Source: an uncultured Variovorax sp. (GTDB taxonomy: Bacteria > Pseudomonadota > Gammaproteobacteria > Burkholderiales > Burkholderiaceae). Taken from it: 6,390 nucleotides of DNA. The DNA lies in the NCBI GenBank assembly GCA_946478645.1, contig CAMLCW010000297.1:1-6390 (forward strand), written 5' to 3'. A program made the position numbers and the translations under genes. Positions 5,963 to 6,390 of this stretch are shown here, piece after piece (the stretch's first letter is position 1; each line of letters starts with the position of its first letter). The notes beneath the pieces are model-generated. The model did no database searches, had not been told where the DNA came from, and saw only the letters and a program-made list of their open reading frames with translations.

Positions 5963-6238
5963 ATGCCCATCCTTCTTCTCTTGAGGCTGCAACGGGTGCA
6001 TTTGCCGGTCCGGGTTACCGACCCGAAGGAAGTACGGCAGGTGTCGATGCTTGTGGCCACCGGTTTGGTCGAGGCTGAGTTCGAGACCATCAGGACGCGA
6101 GCCCGGCACGCTGTCTGGCATGTAGCCACTGTGACTCGCATCACCCAAGAGGGCATGGCCGAGATCGCGGCGGCGAGCAGCGTGCGCCAGCCCACACAGA
6201 ACTTCATCCAGCTCCCCAACGGTTTGCGGGTACTGTGA
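5963..6238 (+). CDS. Small hypothetical protein, 91 aa
   Basis: The ATG at 5963 has GGAG six bases upstream. I do not recognise a named family. The sequence looks like a real folded soluble protein: a short hydrophobic start (PILLLLRLQ), then LPVRVTDPKEVRQVSMLVATGL in the centre (residues ~14-35), an acidic-basic helix, a beta-like HVATVTRIT stretch and a helical EGMAEIAAAS end. The ITxEGxAEI pattern resembles the recognition-helix and wing region of small winged-helix-like proteins common in Burkholderiales hypotheticals; DNA binding is only a guess. The first residues are too short for a secure signal peptide. Codon use is less extreme in G+C than in the genes to the left. A palindrome sits upstream. 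The opposite-strand frame here (5867-6265) is judged a shadow. Confidence 0.65.
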   Translation: MPILLLLRLQRVHLPVRVTDPKEVRQVSMLVATGLVEAEFETIRTRARHAVWHVATVTRITQEGMAEIAAASSVRQPTQNFIQLPNGLRVL

Positions 6239-6316
6239 TTCGCATTTGGATGAATGCCAGTACACAGCAATAGTCCGCAGCGGCGCTGGGAAATTGCGTT
6301 TTCACTCGACAGATGG
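6239..6316. other. Short spacer between the small gene and the tRNA
   Basis: These 78 bases lie between two convergent units, the small gene and the tRNA. I see only a weak CAGC-GGC-GCTG hairpin near 6280 and no strong terminator or repeat of the tRNA 3' end. Confidence 0.5.
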
Positions 6317-6390
6317 TGGAGCGGGTGAAGGGAATCGAACCCTCGTATGAAGCTTGGGAAGCTGCCGTTCTACCATTGAACTACACCCGC
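6317..6390 (-). tRNA. tRNA-Gly (anticodon CCC)
   Basis: A complete 74-base tRNA read leftward from 6390, with CCA encoded at 6317-6319 and discriminator U at 6320. The acceptor stem GCGGGTG/CACCCGC is fully paired. The D arm is GTTC-AATGGTA-GAAC, the anticodon loop is TTCCCAA with CCC at 6356-6358, and the T arm is GAGGG-TTCGATT-CCCTT. It closely resembles the E. coli Gly-CCC tRNA. The anticodon stem, GCAGC/GCTTC, contains one C-U mismatch at the second pair. It reads GGG codons. Its promoter lies outside the window. tRNA genes are frequent integration sites, but no duplicated 3' end is seen in this window. Confidence 0.97.

Noticed and set aside
5867..6265. 132-residue minus-strand frame opposite the small gene
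   Set aside because: It has no ribosome site that I can see and no motif; the plus-strand frame has a well-spaced GGAG and a more protein-like sequence.

Overview
The window is about two-thirds G+C. Codon choice, the form of the glycine tRNA and the gene families together point to a betaproteobacterium of the Burkholderiales, plausibly Variovorax or another Comamonadaceae. That assignment is inference from style, not from a database match.

Layout: (1) 1-2683, minus strand: the 5' part of a giant hybrid non-ribosomal peptide synthetase / polyketide synthase gene. It has at least 894 codons and runs off the left edge. Domain order is a headless condensation-domain remnant, a complete adenylation domain with a valine-like pocket, a peptidyl carrier protein, and the first ~60 residues of a ketosynthase. 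Because the frame has no stop inside the window, it is easily missed in favour of long GC-driven shadow frames on the other strand. (2) 2684-3344: a ~660 bp, less G+C-rich divergent intergenic region with hairpins, paired repeats and a candidate promoter, but no convincing gene. (3) 3345-4235 and 4297-5064, plus strand: two SAM-dependent methyltransferase-fold genes, both with good Shine-Dalgarno sites. The second belongs to the TIGR04325-type family. (4) 5031-5471, minus strand: a zinc-binding GFA/CENP-V family protein whose 3' end overlaps the second methyltransferase gene tail to tail. (5) 5472-5962: a gene-poor stretch with a strong 8-bp hairpin, a GC hairpin and a 15-bp operator-like palindrome. 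(6) 5963-6238, plus strand: a small conserved-looking protein of unknown function. (7) 6317-6390, minus strand: a complete tRNA-Gly(CCC) with encoded CCA.

How the genes may work together: the megasynthase would activate a small branched amino acid (probably valine), hold it on its carrier protein and pass it to the ketosynthase for extension by a malonyl-type unit. The two divergent methyltransferase genes could supply tailoring steps or could be unrelated neighbours. The left side therefore looks like one edge of a natural-product cluster continuing to the left, and the GFA gene, small ORF and tRNA look like ordinary flanking genome. The compound is not identifiable from this window.
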